Source of the DNA: Leeia aquatica | GTDB taxonomy: Bacteria; Pseudomonadota; Gammaproteobacteria; Burkholderiales; Leeiaceae | Direction of reading: 5' to 3' | Length of the DNA stretch: 64,000 nt | Assembly (NCBI RefSeq): GCF_012641365.1 | Contig: NZ_JABAIM010000001.1 | Location: forward strand, 1,178,001 to 1,242,000 | The notes under the pieces: generated by a model | Database searches by the model: none | What the model was told of the DNA's origin: nothing | The model's input: the letters and a program-made list of their open reading frames with translations, nothing else | Program-made: the position numbers and the translations under genes | Shown: positions 52,156 to 61,749 of the stretch, in pieces | How positions within the stretch are numbered: position 1 is the stretch's first letter | Layout: every line of letters starts with the position of its first letter

Positions 52156-53933
52156 GGGCTTTCATGTGCAACCGTCGTCCCGCTTGCGCCCCCGAACAGG
52201 TTTGCAAAGCGTAAAGACGCCGGGTAAGGAAAAAAGTCGTCAATCTGCCCAGCCCGGATGCGGCGCTGCTTTTCACGCCAGAATGCCGGGTCAAGCAAAT
52301 CACGGTGGTGTTTGAGGAAAACCTGCCGCACTTCGGCATTATTCAGCAAAAAGCGGCCAAACTCTTCCGGAAACACATCATTACGGGCTACCGGGTACCA
52401 CGGCTCGCTGGCCATTTCCATCTCCGGGGTGGGCGCCTCCGGAATATCGCGGAACTGGCAATCGGTCATGTACTCGATTTCATCATAGTCATAAAAAATC
52501 ACCCGGCTGTAACGGGTCACACCAAAGTTCTTGTACAGCATGTCACCGGGGAAGATATTGGCGGTGGCCAGATCCTTGATGGCATTACCGTATTCAATGA
52601 TCGCCTGCTCGCGCTGATCGGACGTGGCGCTGTTCAGGTAGAGGTTGAGCGGTACCAGCCGCCGTTCGATATAGAGGTGTTTGATCACCACCGTATCGCC
52701 CTCTTCTTCGGTCACCAGTGCCGCATGCTGGCGCAGCTCCTGCAGCAGCTCATCGGTGAAGCGCGCGCGAGGCAGCGCCACATCGGAAAACTCCAGCGTA
52801 TCCGCCATGCGCCCCACCCGGTCATGCTGCTTCACCAACAGGTATTTGGCCTTGACCGTGGCCCGATCAATATCCTTGGGCGGGGCAAAACTGTCCTTGA
52901 TGATCTTGAACACATAGGGATAAGACGGCAAGGTGAACACCAGCATCACCATCCCCTTGATGCCGGGCGCGATGATGAAGTCATCCTGCGAATGGCGCAA
53001 GTGGGTCATCAAATCGCGGTAGAACATGGTCTTGCCCTGCTTGGCCAGCCCCAGCATGGTGTACAGCTCGGCACGCGATTTGTTGGGCAGCATGCCGCGC
53101 AGGAACTGGACATAACCGCTGGGCACCGCCATATCGACCATGAAGTAGGCCCGCGACAGGCTGAACAGCACCGAAATGCGCCAGATGTCCATCAGGATGC
53201 AGTCGAGGTACAGCTTGCCTTCCGCATCATGCAATACCGGGATCGCAAACGGATATTCCTGATTGCCATTCACCCCTTTGCCGATGATGTAAGCGGCCTT
53301 GTTGCGGTAGAAGGCGGAATACAGCACCTGAATCTGCAGATTGGCCTCGGCATGTGGCCAGCCACCCAGCTGCGCCTTCAGGGTGCGCATGACGTAGTCG
53401 ATGTCACGGTCCAGATTGGCAAACGGTCGTTGCCAGCCAAAATCCTGCACCACTTGCTTCAGGGTACGCCGTAAGCCGTTTCGCTGCGGGTAGTAACTGG
53501 TATAGGTCGGGGGATCGCTGTGCAGGTACTCGGTACTGACCGCAGGCCGGACAAAGATGAAATCGTTGTGAAAGTAGGTGCGGTGCAGAATCTTGCAGAA
53601 TACCGAGTTGAAAAAGGTTTCCGCCAGTTCCGGCTGCTTGTGATCGACCAGCAGACCGATGAAATACAGCTTGGCTTGCGCCCAGCAGCCATCATCCAGG
53701 GTCTCGGCGTCAAACTCGCGGTGCAAGCGCTCTACCGTTTCCAGCACCCGATCATCGTAGAAGGCGATCCGGTCGCGGTTGGCACCTTGCACCGCCACCC
53801 AGTCCGCCGCTTCAAACCGGGCTTTGGCTCCGGCAGCCAACTCACGAAACAGGTGATAGTGGCGATTGAAGCCTTCCACCAGCACCCGTGCAATCTCGGC
53901 GGCCACGCCGCCCTGCCCTGCATAGTCTGCCAT
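52152..53933 (-). CDS. aceK: Isocitrate dehydrogenase kinase/phosphatase
   Basis: 593 aa from ATG 53933, chosen because GGGGG lies 6 nt upstream; ATG 53939 is two codons longer. AceK phosphorylates Icd on a serine when cells use acetate and so sends isocitrate to the glyoxylate shunt; it also removes the phosphate. Nucleotide-binding loop [24 protein letters not shown] (seen as APGIKGMVM and [11 protein letters not shown], about 322-346) and [26 protein letters not shown] (catalytic, as [18 protein letters not shown], about 475) are conserved. Its substrate Icd is encoded 3.7 kb away at 57658-58905. No aceA/aceB is adjacent. Confidence 0.95.
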   Translation of the reverse strand: MADYAGQGGVAAEIARVLVEGFNRHYHLFRELAAGAKARFEAADWVAVQGANRDRIAFYDDRVLETVERLHREFDAETLDDGCWAQAKLYFIGLLVDHKQPELAETFFNSVFCKILHRTYFHNDFIFVRPAVSTEYLHSDPPTYTSYYPQRNGLRRTLKQVVQDFGWQRPFANLDRDIDYVMRTLKAQLGGWPHAEANLQIQVLYSAFYRNKAAYIIGKGVNGNQEYPFAIPVLHDAEGKLYLDCILMDIWRISVLFSLSRAYFMVDMAVPSGYVQFLRGMLPNKSRAELYTMLGLAKQGKTMFYRDLMTHLRHSQDDFIIAPGIKGMVMLVFTLPSYPYVFKIIKDSFAPPKDIDRATVKAKYLLVKQHDRVGRMADTLEFSDVALPRARFTDELLQELRQHAALVTEEEGDTVVIKHLYIERRLVPLNLYLNSATSDQREQAIIEYGNAIKDLATANIFPGDMLYKNFGVTRYSRVIFYDYDEIEYMTDCQFRDIPEAPTPEMEMASEPWYPVARNDVFPEEFGRFLLNNAEVRQVFLKHHRDLLDPAFWREKQRRIRAGQIDDFFPYPASLRFANLFGGASGTTVAHESP

Positions 53934-54002
53934 GCTCATCCCCCTGCCAGGTTACAGGGAGATGATACCTGATGCGAAGGCAGATTGTTGCGCAGCAGCA
54001 AA

Positions 54003-54425
54003 TCAAACCAGTGGCGTCACCGTGTAGTCCGGCCATCCAGCTTGCAAGCGCGATGCGGGCGGGGCTTCGGCGGTACCCCAGTATTCTTCCATATGCTCAA
54101 TCAAACCCTCCGCTGTCACGGTAAACAGGGTATTGGCAAAGAAGATGGTGCTGCCGTGCTCCACCCGGATGATGCTGTGTACCCGGCCATCCAGCAGCAC
54201 ATTGACAGCCAGCAAGTGCAGTGTCCAGCCCTCCGGGTATTCGCGGTTGGCACGGATGATGGTATCCGCCGAGGCGAGGCGCTCGCCACTGGCTACCCAG
54301 TCACAACAGGCCCGATCGACCAGCAGCGCACGCGCGCCCGCCCAGTCGCGCGCCTGAAAACTGTGCCAGAGTTGGCATACCACGGATGCAGCCAGATTGG
54401 AGTGAGCAGGTGAAGACAGGGACAT
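54003..54425 (-). CDS. NTF2-like (SnoaL-type) protein
   Basis: 140 aa with GGAGGTCATC before the ATG. The fold pattern is that of NTF2/SnoaL-like cone-shaped proteins: helix QLWHSFQARDWAGARALL, ACCDWVASGERLASADTIIRANREYPEGW, then strands LLAVNVLLDGRVHSIIRVEHG and FFANTLFTVTAEGLIEHMEEYW. The FxV-xxGLI-xxxEYW end is typical of the group. The catalytic role is unknown. A 14-bp palindrome (54461-54474) lies 36 nt upstream and probably binds a repressor. Confidence 0.78.
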   Translation of the reverse strand: MSLSSPAHSNLAASVVCQLWHSFQARDWAGARALLVDRACCDWVASGERLASADTIIRANREYPEGWTLHLLAVNVLLDGRVHSIIRVEHGSTIFFANTLFTVTAEGLIEHMEEYWGTAEAPPASRLQAGWPDYTVTPLV

Positions 54426-54460
54426 GATGACCTCCGGGTTAAACAGGAAGCCACTCTAAC

Positions 54461-54478
54461 AGAACGAATGTTCTATAT
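54461..54478. promoter_or_regulatory. Palindromic operator upstream of the NTF2-like gene
   Basis: AGAAC-GAAT-GTTCT (54461-54474) is a perfect 5-bp-arm dyad followed by ATAT. The 18-mer 54461-54478 agrees at 15 of 18 positions with 60105-60122, in the centre of the large palindrome upstream of the radical SAM gene, so both may be read by the same regulator. Confidence 0.55.
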
Positions 54479-54486
54479 CAAGCCCG

Positions 54487-55560
54487 TCAGCAGATTACGC
54501 CGCCGCCCAGGCATTCCTCGCCCCGATACAGCACCACCGACTGCCCCGGCGTCACCGCCCACTGGGGTTCGTCAAAGCGCACCTGCATGCGGCCATCCGC
54601 CAGCGCAGTCACTTCACATGCCGCATCCTGTTGCCGGTAACGGGTCTTGGCCGCCAGCCGTTCCCCCACCGCCGGTGGTGCCACGGTCCAGCTCAGGTCG
54701 GTGGCTTCCAGCTCCAACTTCAGCAGTAGCGGGTGATCGTGACCTTGCACCACGATCAGCACATTGCGCTGCATATCCTTGGCGGCGACAAACCACGGCG
54801 TGCCCTCGCCCTCCGCACTGCCACCGATGCCCAGCCCTTTGCGCTGGCCCAGCGTGTAGTACATCAGCCCAATGTGTTCGCCCATCCGCTTGCCTTCCGG
54901 GGTTTGCATCTCACCCGGCTGGCGCGGCAGGTAGCGGTTGAGGAAGTCACGGAACGGGCGCTCGCCAATGAAGCAGATGCCGGTGCTGTCTTTCTTGCTG
55001 GCATTCGGCAGGCCAATCTCGGCAGCAATGCGGCGCACCTCGGTCTTGTGGATGCCGCCCAGCGGCATCAAGGCGCGTGCCAGCTGATGCTGCTGCAAAC
55101 GATAGAGGAAATAGCTCTGATCCTTGCCAGGATCCACCCCTTTCAGCAGGCGCGACGGACCGTCACCATGCAGCACCTGCGCGTAATGGCCGGTAGCAAT
55201 ATAGTCAGCCCCCCGAGCCATGGCGTGATCCAGAAAGGCCTTGAACTTGATCTCGGCGTTGCACAGCACATCCGGGTTCGGCGTGCGACCTGCGGCATAC
55301 TCGGCCAGAAAATAGGCGAACACCCGGTCCTTGTACTCGGTGGCGAAATTGACCAGATCAATGTCGATGCCCACCAGATCGGCCACGGCAATCGCATCGT
55401 TGGCATCTTCCTTGATCGAGCAGTACTGGTCGTCGTTATCGTCTTCCCAGTTCTGCATGAAGATGCCATGCACCTCATGCCCTTGCTGCTTGAGTTGCCA
55501 GGCGGTGACCGATGAATCCACGCCGCCAGAGAGACCGACGACGATACGTTGCTGCGTCAT
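54487..55560 (-). CDS. mnmA: tRNA-specific 2-thiouridylase
   Basis: 357 aa. The ATP-binding P-loop [17 protein letters not shown] starts at residue 8. Catalytic cysteines are in [10 protein letters not shown] (about 99) and [10 protein letters not shown] (about 197), and TGHYAQV and KDQSYFL are conserved. It thiolates U34 of tRNA(Lys/Glu/Gln) with sulfur relayed from IscS/TusE. Length is typical (about 360). In E. coli mnmA also lies beside nudJ and rluE; here one extra gene (55616-56365) separates them. Confidence 0.95.
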   Translation of the reverse strand: MTQQRIVVGLSGGVDSSVTAWQLKQQGHEVHGIFMQNWEDDNDDQYCSIKEDANDAIAVADLVGIDIDLVNFATEYKDRVFAYFLAEYAAGRTPNPDVLCNAEIKFKAFLDHAMARGADYIATGHYAQVLHGDGPSRLLKGVDPGKDQSYFLYRLQQHQLARALMPLGGIHKTEVRRIAAEIGLPNASKKDSTGICFIGERPFRDFLNRYLPRQPGEMQTPEGKRMGEHIGLMYYTLGQRKGLGIGGSAEGEGTPWFVAAKDMQRNVLIVVQGHDHPLLLKLELEATDLSWTVAPPAVGERLAAKTRYRQQDAACEVTALADGRMQVRFDEPQWAVTPGQSVVLYRGEECLGGGVIC

Positions 55561-55615
55561 GCTGTGTTCATTCCTTCAGGATTACCCACACAAATGGGGG
55601 CAACACCACGGTCCT

Positions 55616-56365
55616 TCAAGGCTGCAGCTCATATACCCGCCAACGGGCGTAAGGATCCGTCGTCGCAGGTGCTGCTGTACGCGGCGCATCACTGAGGACC
55701 GTCTTACCTGGTGTGGATGTGACGGCCGCAACCAGCACCGCCCGCTCATCGCCAAGGCTATCCGGCAACAGCTCGTTCACCGCCAGCACTTGCCCTTCCG
55801 GCAGATCGTCGGGCCAGGCACCGGCCAGCCACTCCGACAAGCCGAACACCACCGCAGGATGGCCATTGTCAAAAAACCAGTTATCGACCACATACTCATC
55901 GGAACTGCCCCGCTCGATGAGGTGCGCGCTGCGGTGGTAGTTGAAAATCAACGGTGCGCGCTCAACAAAGTGGCCGACATCATGAAAACGCAACCAGCCC
56001 TGGCGTGACATGAGTTGCAGGTAATTGGTGGTGGTCGCGGCATGGTCGTAGCAATCCATGCGCCCTTCGACACCGGACTCCATGCCGCCATTATCGCCCC
56101 GGTCGTTATGGATGGGGGTTTCACGCCCCATCAACCGCGCCAGTTCACCCACAGCCAGCGCCACGGCGCGCCGCTCACTGCGTGCGTCTGCCACTTTGGC
56201 AAAATAGCGACCTACCTGCTGCAACTGCCCGTTCGACAAGAACACCGATTGCTGCACCTTGCAGCCGTAGTTATAACAAATATCGACCGCCTCAGCGGCG
56301 ACCTGCCCACTGGTCATCAGGCCCAGCAGCAGCGCGCTGGCCGCCACGCCACTCCGCCACCCCAT
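55616..56365 (-). CDS. Secreted protein with a transglutaminase/cysteine-peptidase-like triad pattern
   Basis: 249 aa. Signal peptide 1-24 (MGWRSGVAASALLLGLMTSGQVAA, cut before EAVDICYNYGC). After ICYNYGCK the sequence has a helix beginning at a cysteine, GRMDCYDHAATTTNYLQLM (about 100-119), then strands with HDVGHFVERA and HRSAHLIER (about 127-152), then YVVDNWFFDNGHP (about 157-170). Cys, His, Asp in this order and spacing is the pattern of the transglutaminase-like fold; this is inference, not family recognition. It is coupled to nudJ by a TAATG junction and interrupts a conserved mnmA-nudJ gene order. Confidence 0.6.
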   Translation of the reverse strand: MGWRSGVAASALLLGLMTSGQVAAEAVDICYNYGCKVQQSVFLSNGQLQQVGRYFAKVADARSERRAVALAVGELARLMGRETPIHNDRGDNGGMESGVEGRMDCYDHAATTTNYLQLMSRQGWLRFHDVGHFVERAPLIFNYHRSAHLIERGSSDEYVVDNWFFDNGHPAVVFGLSEWLAGAWPDDLPEGQVLAVNELLPDSLGDERAVLVAAVTSTPGKTVLSDAPRTAAPATTDPYARWRVYELQP

Positions 56366-56805
56366 TACGCCCCCTCCACCAGCACCGACAGCGGGAAGCG
56401 CTGTCCGGCCAGATAGTCTTCCACACAGCGCAGCACCAGCGGGCTACGCAAGCGCTCCGGCTGGGCACGCAATTCATCAGCCGTCAGCCAGACGGTTCGC
56501 AGGATGCCATCATCCAGCGTCAGCGCAGGGTCAGCCTCACCCACGCTGCCGATCACTGCCACCCGCAGGTAGGTCAAGGTCGGCAGGGGCAGCCGGTAAA
56601 TGCCGAGCATTGCCTGCGGCGTGAAAGCACGGCAGGTTTCTTCGCGGGTTTCGCGCACCACGGCCGCCAGCAAAGACTCGCCCTCCTCCAGGTGCCCGGC
56701 AGGCTGATTAAGACGAACGCCGTCGGCGGTGGTTTCCTCCACCAGCAGGAAGCGGCCCTGCTGCTCGACGACGGCGGCTACCGTCACGTTCGGTTTCCAC
56801 ACCAT
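56365..56805 (-). CDS. nudJ: NUDIX hydrolase, NudJ type
   Basis: 146 aa from ATG 56805, giving the family start MVWKPNVTVAAVV (E. coli NudJ begins MFKPHVTVA). Nudix box GHLEEGESLLAAVVRETREET (seen as GHLEEGES and RETREET, about 38-58), QPAGHLE before it, and LRSPLVLRCVEDYLAGQRFPL at the C terminus as in NudJ. NudJ hydrolyses thiamine pyrophosphate and its pyrimidine precursor as well as nucleotides. The start lies 98 nt inside the rluE frame, and the stop overlaps the next gene. Confidence 0.9.
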   Translation of the reverse strand: MVWKPNVTVAAVVEQQGRFLLVEETTADGVRLNQPAGHLEEGESLLAAVVRETREETCRAFTPQAMLGIYRLPLPTLTYLRVAVIGSVGEADPALTLDDGILRTVWLTADELRAQPERLRSPLVLRCVEDYLAGQRFPLSVLVEGA

Positions 56806-57403
56806 GGCGTGCGGTCCTTGCTCCGGGTTTGACAACAGCGGCAGATTGTACCACTGGCGGCGCACTCACCTGCAGCACCCGCTGCTCGCCAGGTTGCAGG
56901 CCATCCAGAGCCCACTCGCCAATCCGGACCCGGATCAGGCGCAGGGTCGGCAGCCCCACCTTGGCCGTCATGCGGCGCACCTGGCGGTTCTTGCCTTCAC
57001 GGATGGTCAGCTCCAGCCAGCTGTCCGGGATATGCTTGCGCACCCGGATGGGGGGCTGGCGCGGCCAGACATCCGGTAATGCCAGCCGCTGCACTTGTGC
57101 AGGTAGTGTGACGAAATCCCCCAGATTCACACCCTCACGCAGTGCCTGTAGCTGCAACTCATCTGGCTCACCTTCCACCTGCACCCAGTAGGTCTTGGGC
57201 AGTTTGTGGCGCGGATCAGTAATGCGATGATTCAACCCACCATGGTCAGTGAGCAGCAACAAGCCCTCGCTGTCGGTGTCCAGCCGACCGGCCGCATAAA
57301 AACCGGGGCGATCAATCAGGCTGGATAGGGTGGGATGCGTCGGGTGGCCGGAAAACTGGCAAATCACGCCATAAGGTTTGTTGAGCAGGATCAAGTCTGG
57401 CAT
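56708..57403 (-). CDS. rluE: 23S rRNA pseudouridine synthase RluE
   Basis: 231 aa from ATG 57403 (GTG 57409 possible). It converts U2457 of 23S rRNA to pseudouridine. RsuA/RluE family: LLNKPYGVICQFSG, catalytic Asp in AAGRLDTDSEGLLLLT (about residue 43), KTYWVQVEGEP and REGKNRQVRRM. The conserved domain ends near residue 183. A further stretch of almost 50 residues, rich in Arg, Gly and Ala and ending RRRRSS, reads out of frame through the first 98 nt of nudJ. This tail is unusual for the family. Confidence 0.88.
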   Translation of the reverse strand: MPDLILLNKPYGVICQFSGHPTHPTLSSLIDRPGFYAAGRLDTDSEGLLLLTDHGGLNHRITDPRHKLPKTYWVQVEGEPDELQLQALREGVNLGDFVTLPAQVQRLALPDVWPRQPPIRVRKHIPDSWLELTIREGKNRQVRRMTAKVGLPTLRLIRVRIGEWALDGLQPGEQRVLQVSAPPVVQSAAVVKPGARTARHGVETERDGSRRRRAAGPLPAGGGNHRRRRSS

Positions 57404-57455
57404 GGTCACCGGGCCTTGCTGCCACGCCGTTCATACCATCAACGGGGCAACTGGT

Positions 57456-57484
57456 TTGATTGCGAAGTATTTTTACGGGATAAT
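57456..57484 (+). promoter_or_regulatory. icd promoter
   Basis: TTGATT (57456-57461), 17-nt spacer, GATAAT (57479-57484). This predicts a leader of about 165 nt before icd. The 248-nt rluE-icd spacer holds nothing else I can support. Confidence 0.7.
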
Positions 57485-57657
57485 GCCAAGGTTAACCCGC
57501 TGGCAAATACACCCTGCCAGAAAGACGGGCCAACCCTTTTCCTGCCAGCGTGGATGACTATATTACACCCGTGGCAACGACAGTGCGTGCAACACGCGCC
57601 GTCACCGCCCACCGCGCAGGCAGCAGTGTCCCTGACCAACCTCACGATGGAGTAGGC

Positions 57658-58905
<1,248 letters not shown>

Positions 58906-58927
58906 GTTGTACTGCTGCGGTACCTCC

Positions 58928-58959
58928 AACAGGCCACCTTCGGGTGGCCTGTTGTTTTT
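58928..58959 (+). terminator. Terminator of icd
   Basis: AACAGGCCACC (58928-58938), TTCG loop, GGTGGCCTGTT (58943-58953), then GTTTTT. Confidence 0.92.
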
Positions 58960-58966
58960 CATGCGC

Positions 58967-60082
58967 TCAAAACAGGCTCAGCTGCCCGTTCGCCGGTGAG
59001 GGTGGCTGGAACAGGTCGCAGCGCACATCCAGACTGCGGCGCGCAAGGCCAAGGCGGCGGCAATGCAGGGCAAACTGCCGCCGCAGCATGTCGGCATAGG
59101 GGCCGCGTCCTTTCATGCGTTCACCGTAGGCGGACTGGTAATCCTGCCCGCCGCGCATCTGTTGCAGCACACTCATCACGTGCTCGGCCCGCTGCGGGTA
59201 GTGTTGCTTCAGCCACTCGACAAACAGGTCACGAATCTCCAGCGGCAGGCGCAGGATCACATAGCTGGCGCTGCCCGCCCCGGCTTCTGCAGCCGCCTGC
59301 AGCACGGAGAATACCCCGGCATCGGTCAGTGCCGGGATGATGGGCGCCACCAGCACGCCAACCGACACCCCTGCCCGATGAAGTGCCTGTACTGCCTGCA
59401 GACGTCGTAGCGGCGTGGCGGCGCGCGGCTCCAGCCGTCTGGCCAGCTCGGCATCCAGCGTGGTGACCGACAGATAGGTTTGTATCAGCCCCTGTGCGGC
59501 CAGGGCTTGCAGCAGGTCCAGATCACGCTCGATCAAGGCCGACTTGGTGATGATGCCGACCGGATGGCGGCAGTCCAGCAACACTTGCAGCAGCTGGCGG
59601 GTGATTTGCCATTGCCGGTCGATCGGCTGATAGGGGTCGGTATTGGCGCCCAGCATGATCGGGCTGGCCTGGTAGCCCGGCTTCGCCAGTTCCTTGCGCA
59701 GCAAGTCGGCGGCGTCCGGTTTGGCAAACAGCCGGGTCTCAAAATCCAGCCCGGGCGACAGGTCATGCCAGGCATGGCTGGGTCGCGCATAGCAGTAAAT
59801 ACAGCCGTGCTCACAGCCCTGATAGGGATTGATGGACTGGTGGAACGGGATGTCCGGGGACTGGTTCTGGCTGATGATCTGCCGTGAACGCACCACCTGC
59901 ACCACGGTAGCGACACGCTCAGGCACGCCCTCCTGCAGCCGCTGCTGCTCCAGCTGTTCCGCATCCGCTTCGCGCGTCGCCTGCAGATAACGACCACCAC
60001 GGTTACTCGCCGCGCCACGCCCGCGCAGCCCGCCTTGCAGGGCAACGGCATCCGTCGGTAGCGGCGCTTTAAGCGGCTTCAC
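58967..60082 (-). CDS. PA0069-family radical SAM protein
   Basis: 371 aa from GTG 60082 with GGGAG upstream. The radical SAM cluster motif CEHGCIYCYARPSH (CxxxCxxC form, about residues 90-103) sits in SINPYQGCEHGC. GANTDPYQPIDR, ITKSALIERDLDLL and LSVTTLDAELARRLEP are shared with SplB-like enzymes, but the protein is not a canonical spore-lyase. It has a basic, glycine-rich N terminus (GGLRGRGAASNRGGRY). The extreme C terminus QLSLF equals the bacterial sliding-clamp binding consensus. Substrate unknown. Its ribosome-binding site lies in the arm of the palindrome 60090-60133. Confidence 0.85.
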   Translation of the reverse strand: MKPLKAPLPTDAVALQGGLRGRGAASNRGGRYLQATREADAEQLEQQRLQEGVPERVATVVQVVRSRQIISQNQSPDIPFHQSINPYQGCEHGCIYCYARPSHAWHDLSPGLDFETRLFAKPDAADLLRKELAKPGYQASPIMLGANTDPYQPIDRQWQITRQLLQVLLDCRHPVGIITKSALIERDLDLLQALAAQGLIQTYLSVTTLDAELARRLEPRAATPLRRLQAVQALHRAGVSVGVLVAPIIPALTDAGVFSVLQAAAEAGAGSASYVILRLPLEIRDLFVEWLKQHYPQRAEHVMSVLQQMRGGQDYQSAYGERMKGRGPYADMLRRQFALHCRRLGLARRSLDVRCDLFQPPSPANGQLSLF

Positions 60083-60089
60083 TTGGGCT

Positions 60090-60133
60090 CCCTCTGATCA
60101 ATATAGAACGATCGTACTATATTGATCAGAGGG
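60090..60133. promoter_or_regulatory. 44-bp near-perfect palindrome over the radical SAM ribosome-binding site
   Basis: Arms CCCTCTGATCAATATAG (60090-60106) and CTATATTGATCAGAGGG (60117-60133) are perfect 17-bp inverted repeats. The 10-nt centre contains the palindrome ACGATCGT on the same axis, so only one base pair (A60107/A60116) breaks the symmetry. Three GATC sites are included. On the minus strand TTGATT (60139-60134), 17 nt, TACGAT (60116-60111) could be a promoter inside it, and the GGGAG ribosome-binding site overlaps the end. It ends 7 nt before the GTG start. It could be an operator, an RNA hairpin masking the ribosome-binding site, or both. Confidence 0.8.
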
Positions 60134-60158
60134 AATCAACTCATCGCATTATCCTGCT

Positions 60159-61748
60159 TCAACAGTTCACTGAGAGATCCAGATCCGGGAACCGATCATG
60201 GATGACCTGCAGGAAGGCCTCCACCACTTTGGGATCAAACTGGCTGCCTGCGCGTGCCTGTATGTATTGCACGGCAGCCTCCAGCGTCCAGGGCTCTTTG
60301 TAGGGCCGCTTGTGCATCAGCGCATCAAACACATCGGATACCGCCGCGATACGCGCAGACAGGGGGATCGCCTCACCCTGCAAGTGCTGCGGGTAACCAC
60401 TGCCATCCCAATGCTCATGATGATTGCCCGCAATCTCGCACGCCAGCGACAGGTAGCTGACCCCATCGACCATGTCGCTGGCCTTGCCCAGGATGGAGCC
60501 ACCGGTGGACGCATGCTGCTGCATCACGCCCCGTTCCTGCTCATCATGCTTGCCCGGCTTGAACAGGATATGATCCGGAGTCCCCACTTTGCCGACATCG
60601 TGCAGGATGCTGGCCATGCCGACCTGTTCGACAAAGGCCAGCGTCAGCTGCTCGCTGTAGTACCCAAGCGCCTGCAGCTCGGCCACAATGGCATCGGTCA
60701 TGCCCTGTACCCGCAGCACATGCTCTCCGGTATCGGTATCGCGGAACTCGGCCAGATCTGCCAAGGCCACCACCGTCGCCGTCTGTGCCCGCTTGAGTTG
60801 CTCATACAGGTAGAGATTGTCGAACGCAGCCGAGATACGGTCACAGAACACCCGCAACAATTGCTGCTCCAGCATGGCCAGTGGCCAGGGTGGCGCAAAG
60901 CAGATCACGTACTCGCGCTGATTCTCGGTGGCGATGTACAAGGCCACCCAGTCCTCGGCAAACTGGTGGGCCTGCTGCTGCAAGGCTGTCTGGATCAAGG
61001 CTTCGGCATCTTCACGGATATGCGGGTCAGGCGTATCCAGCAAGGTCTCGAAGGCTTCTGTTGCCGCCACCACACTGAGCGGTTGATGCTTGCCGGGTAT
61101 CGGCGGGGGCACCGAAACGCACAGCACCCCATCGGCGCCAAAGCCAAGAATGCCACTGATCTGGCGCAGCACCCCGGAGGCAAACTCCCGCAGTGAGTGC
61201 TTTTGGTACAGGTTTGCCGAGGCATCCAGAATCTTGCCCAGGCCCTGGCGGCTGCGCTCAATGGACAGCAGACTCTCATACGCGCGCAAAGAGGCAATCA
61301 CAGTGGTGAACAGCTTCTGGCTGGTCAACTCGGTTTTGGCTTTGTAATCGTTGATGTCGTAGTCGGTGATGACCTGCTGCTCTGGTGCCTGACCGGGCTG
61401 CCCCGTGCGCAGCACAATGCGCACCAGCGCATTCTGCAGCTCTTCACGGATACGCCGCACCAGTCGCAGACCGGCATCGTCGGTTTCCATCACCACATCA
61501 AGCAGCACCAGCGCCACATCGTCCCGACTGGAAAGTACCTCGAAGCCCTCGGCCCCCGAGTAAGCACTGATGAACTGCAGATTGCGCCGCTTGTAGCTGA
61601 CCCCCTGCATGGCCAGCCGTGTCACGCTGTGCACGTCCGGCTCATCATCCACAATCAGGATCACCCAGGGCAATGAGGAAGGCCCGAGCAGCGTGGTACC
61701 GGGCTCCTCATCCTCAATCAGCCAGTCGTCCTCATCCGGCATACTCAT
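60159..61748 (-). CDS. Response regulator with DUF3369 and HD-GYP domains (c-di-GMP phosphodiesterase)
   Basis: 529 aa from ATG 61748 (GGGGAG upstream). An acidic N terminus (DEDDWLIEDEEPG), then a receiver domain (about 28-150) with phospho-acceptor D84 in LVLLDVVMETDD. Then DUF3369 (about 170-325, GAF-like) and an HD-GYP domain (about 345-520) with H383-D384 in LHDVGKVGTPD, GNHHEHWDGSGYP and RIAAVSDVFDAL. HD-GYP enzymes hydrolyse cyclic di-GMP to GMP. It follows the histidine kinase gene by 1 nt and is its likely partner. Confidence 0.92.
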   Translation of the reverse strand: MSMPDEDDWLIEDEEPGTTLLGPSSLPWVILIVDDEPDVHSVTRLAMQGVSYKRRNLQFISAYSGAEGFEVLSSRDDVALVLLDVVMETDDAGLRLVRRIREELQNALVRIVLRTGQPGQAPEQQVITDYDINDYKAKTELTSQKLFTTVIASLRAYESLLSIERSRQGLGKILDASANLYQKHSLREFASGVLRQISGILGFGADGVLCVSVPPPIPGKHQPLSVVAATEAFETLLDTPDPHIREDAEALIQTALQQQAHQFAEDWVALYIATENQREYVICFAPPWPLAMLEQQLLRVFCDRISAAFDNLYLYEQLKRAQTATVVALADLAEFRDTDTGEHVLRVQGMTDAIVAELQALGYYSEQLTLAFVEQVGMASILHDVGKVGTPDHILFKPGKHDEQERGVMQQHASTGGSILGKASDMVDGVSYLSLACEIAGNHHEHWDGSGYPQHLQGEAIPLSARIAAVSDVFDALMHKRPYKEPWTLEAAVQYIQARAGSQFDPKVVEAFLQVIHDRFPDLDLSVNC

Positions 61749-61749
61749 G

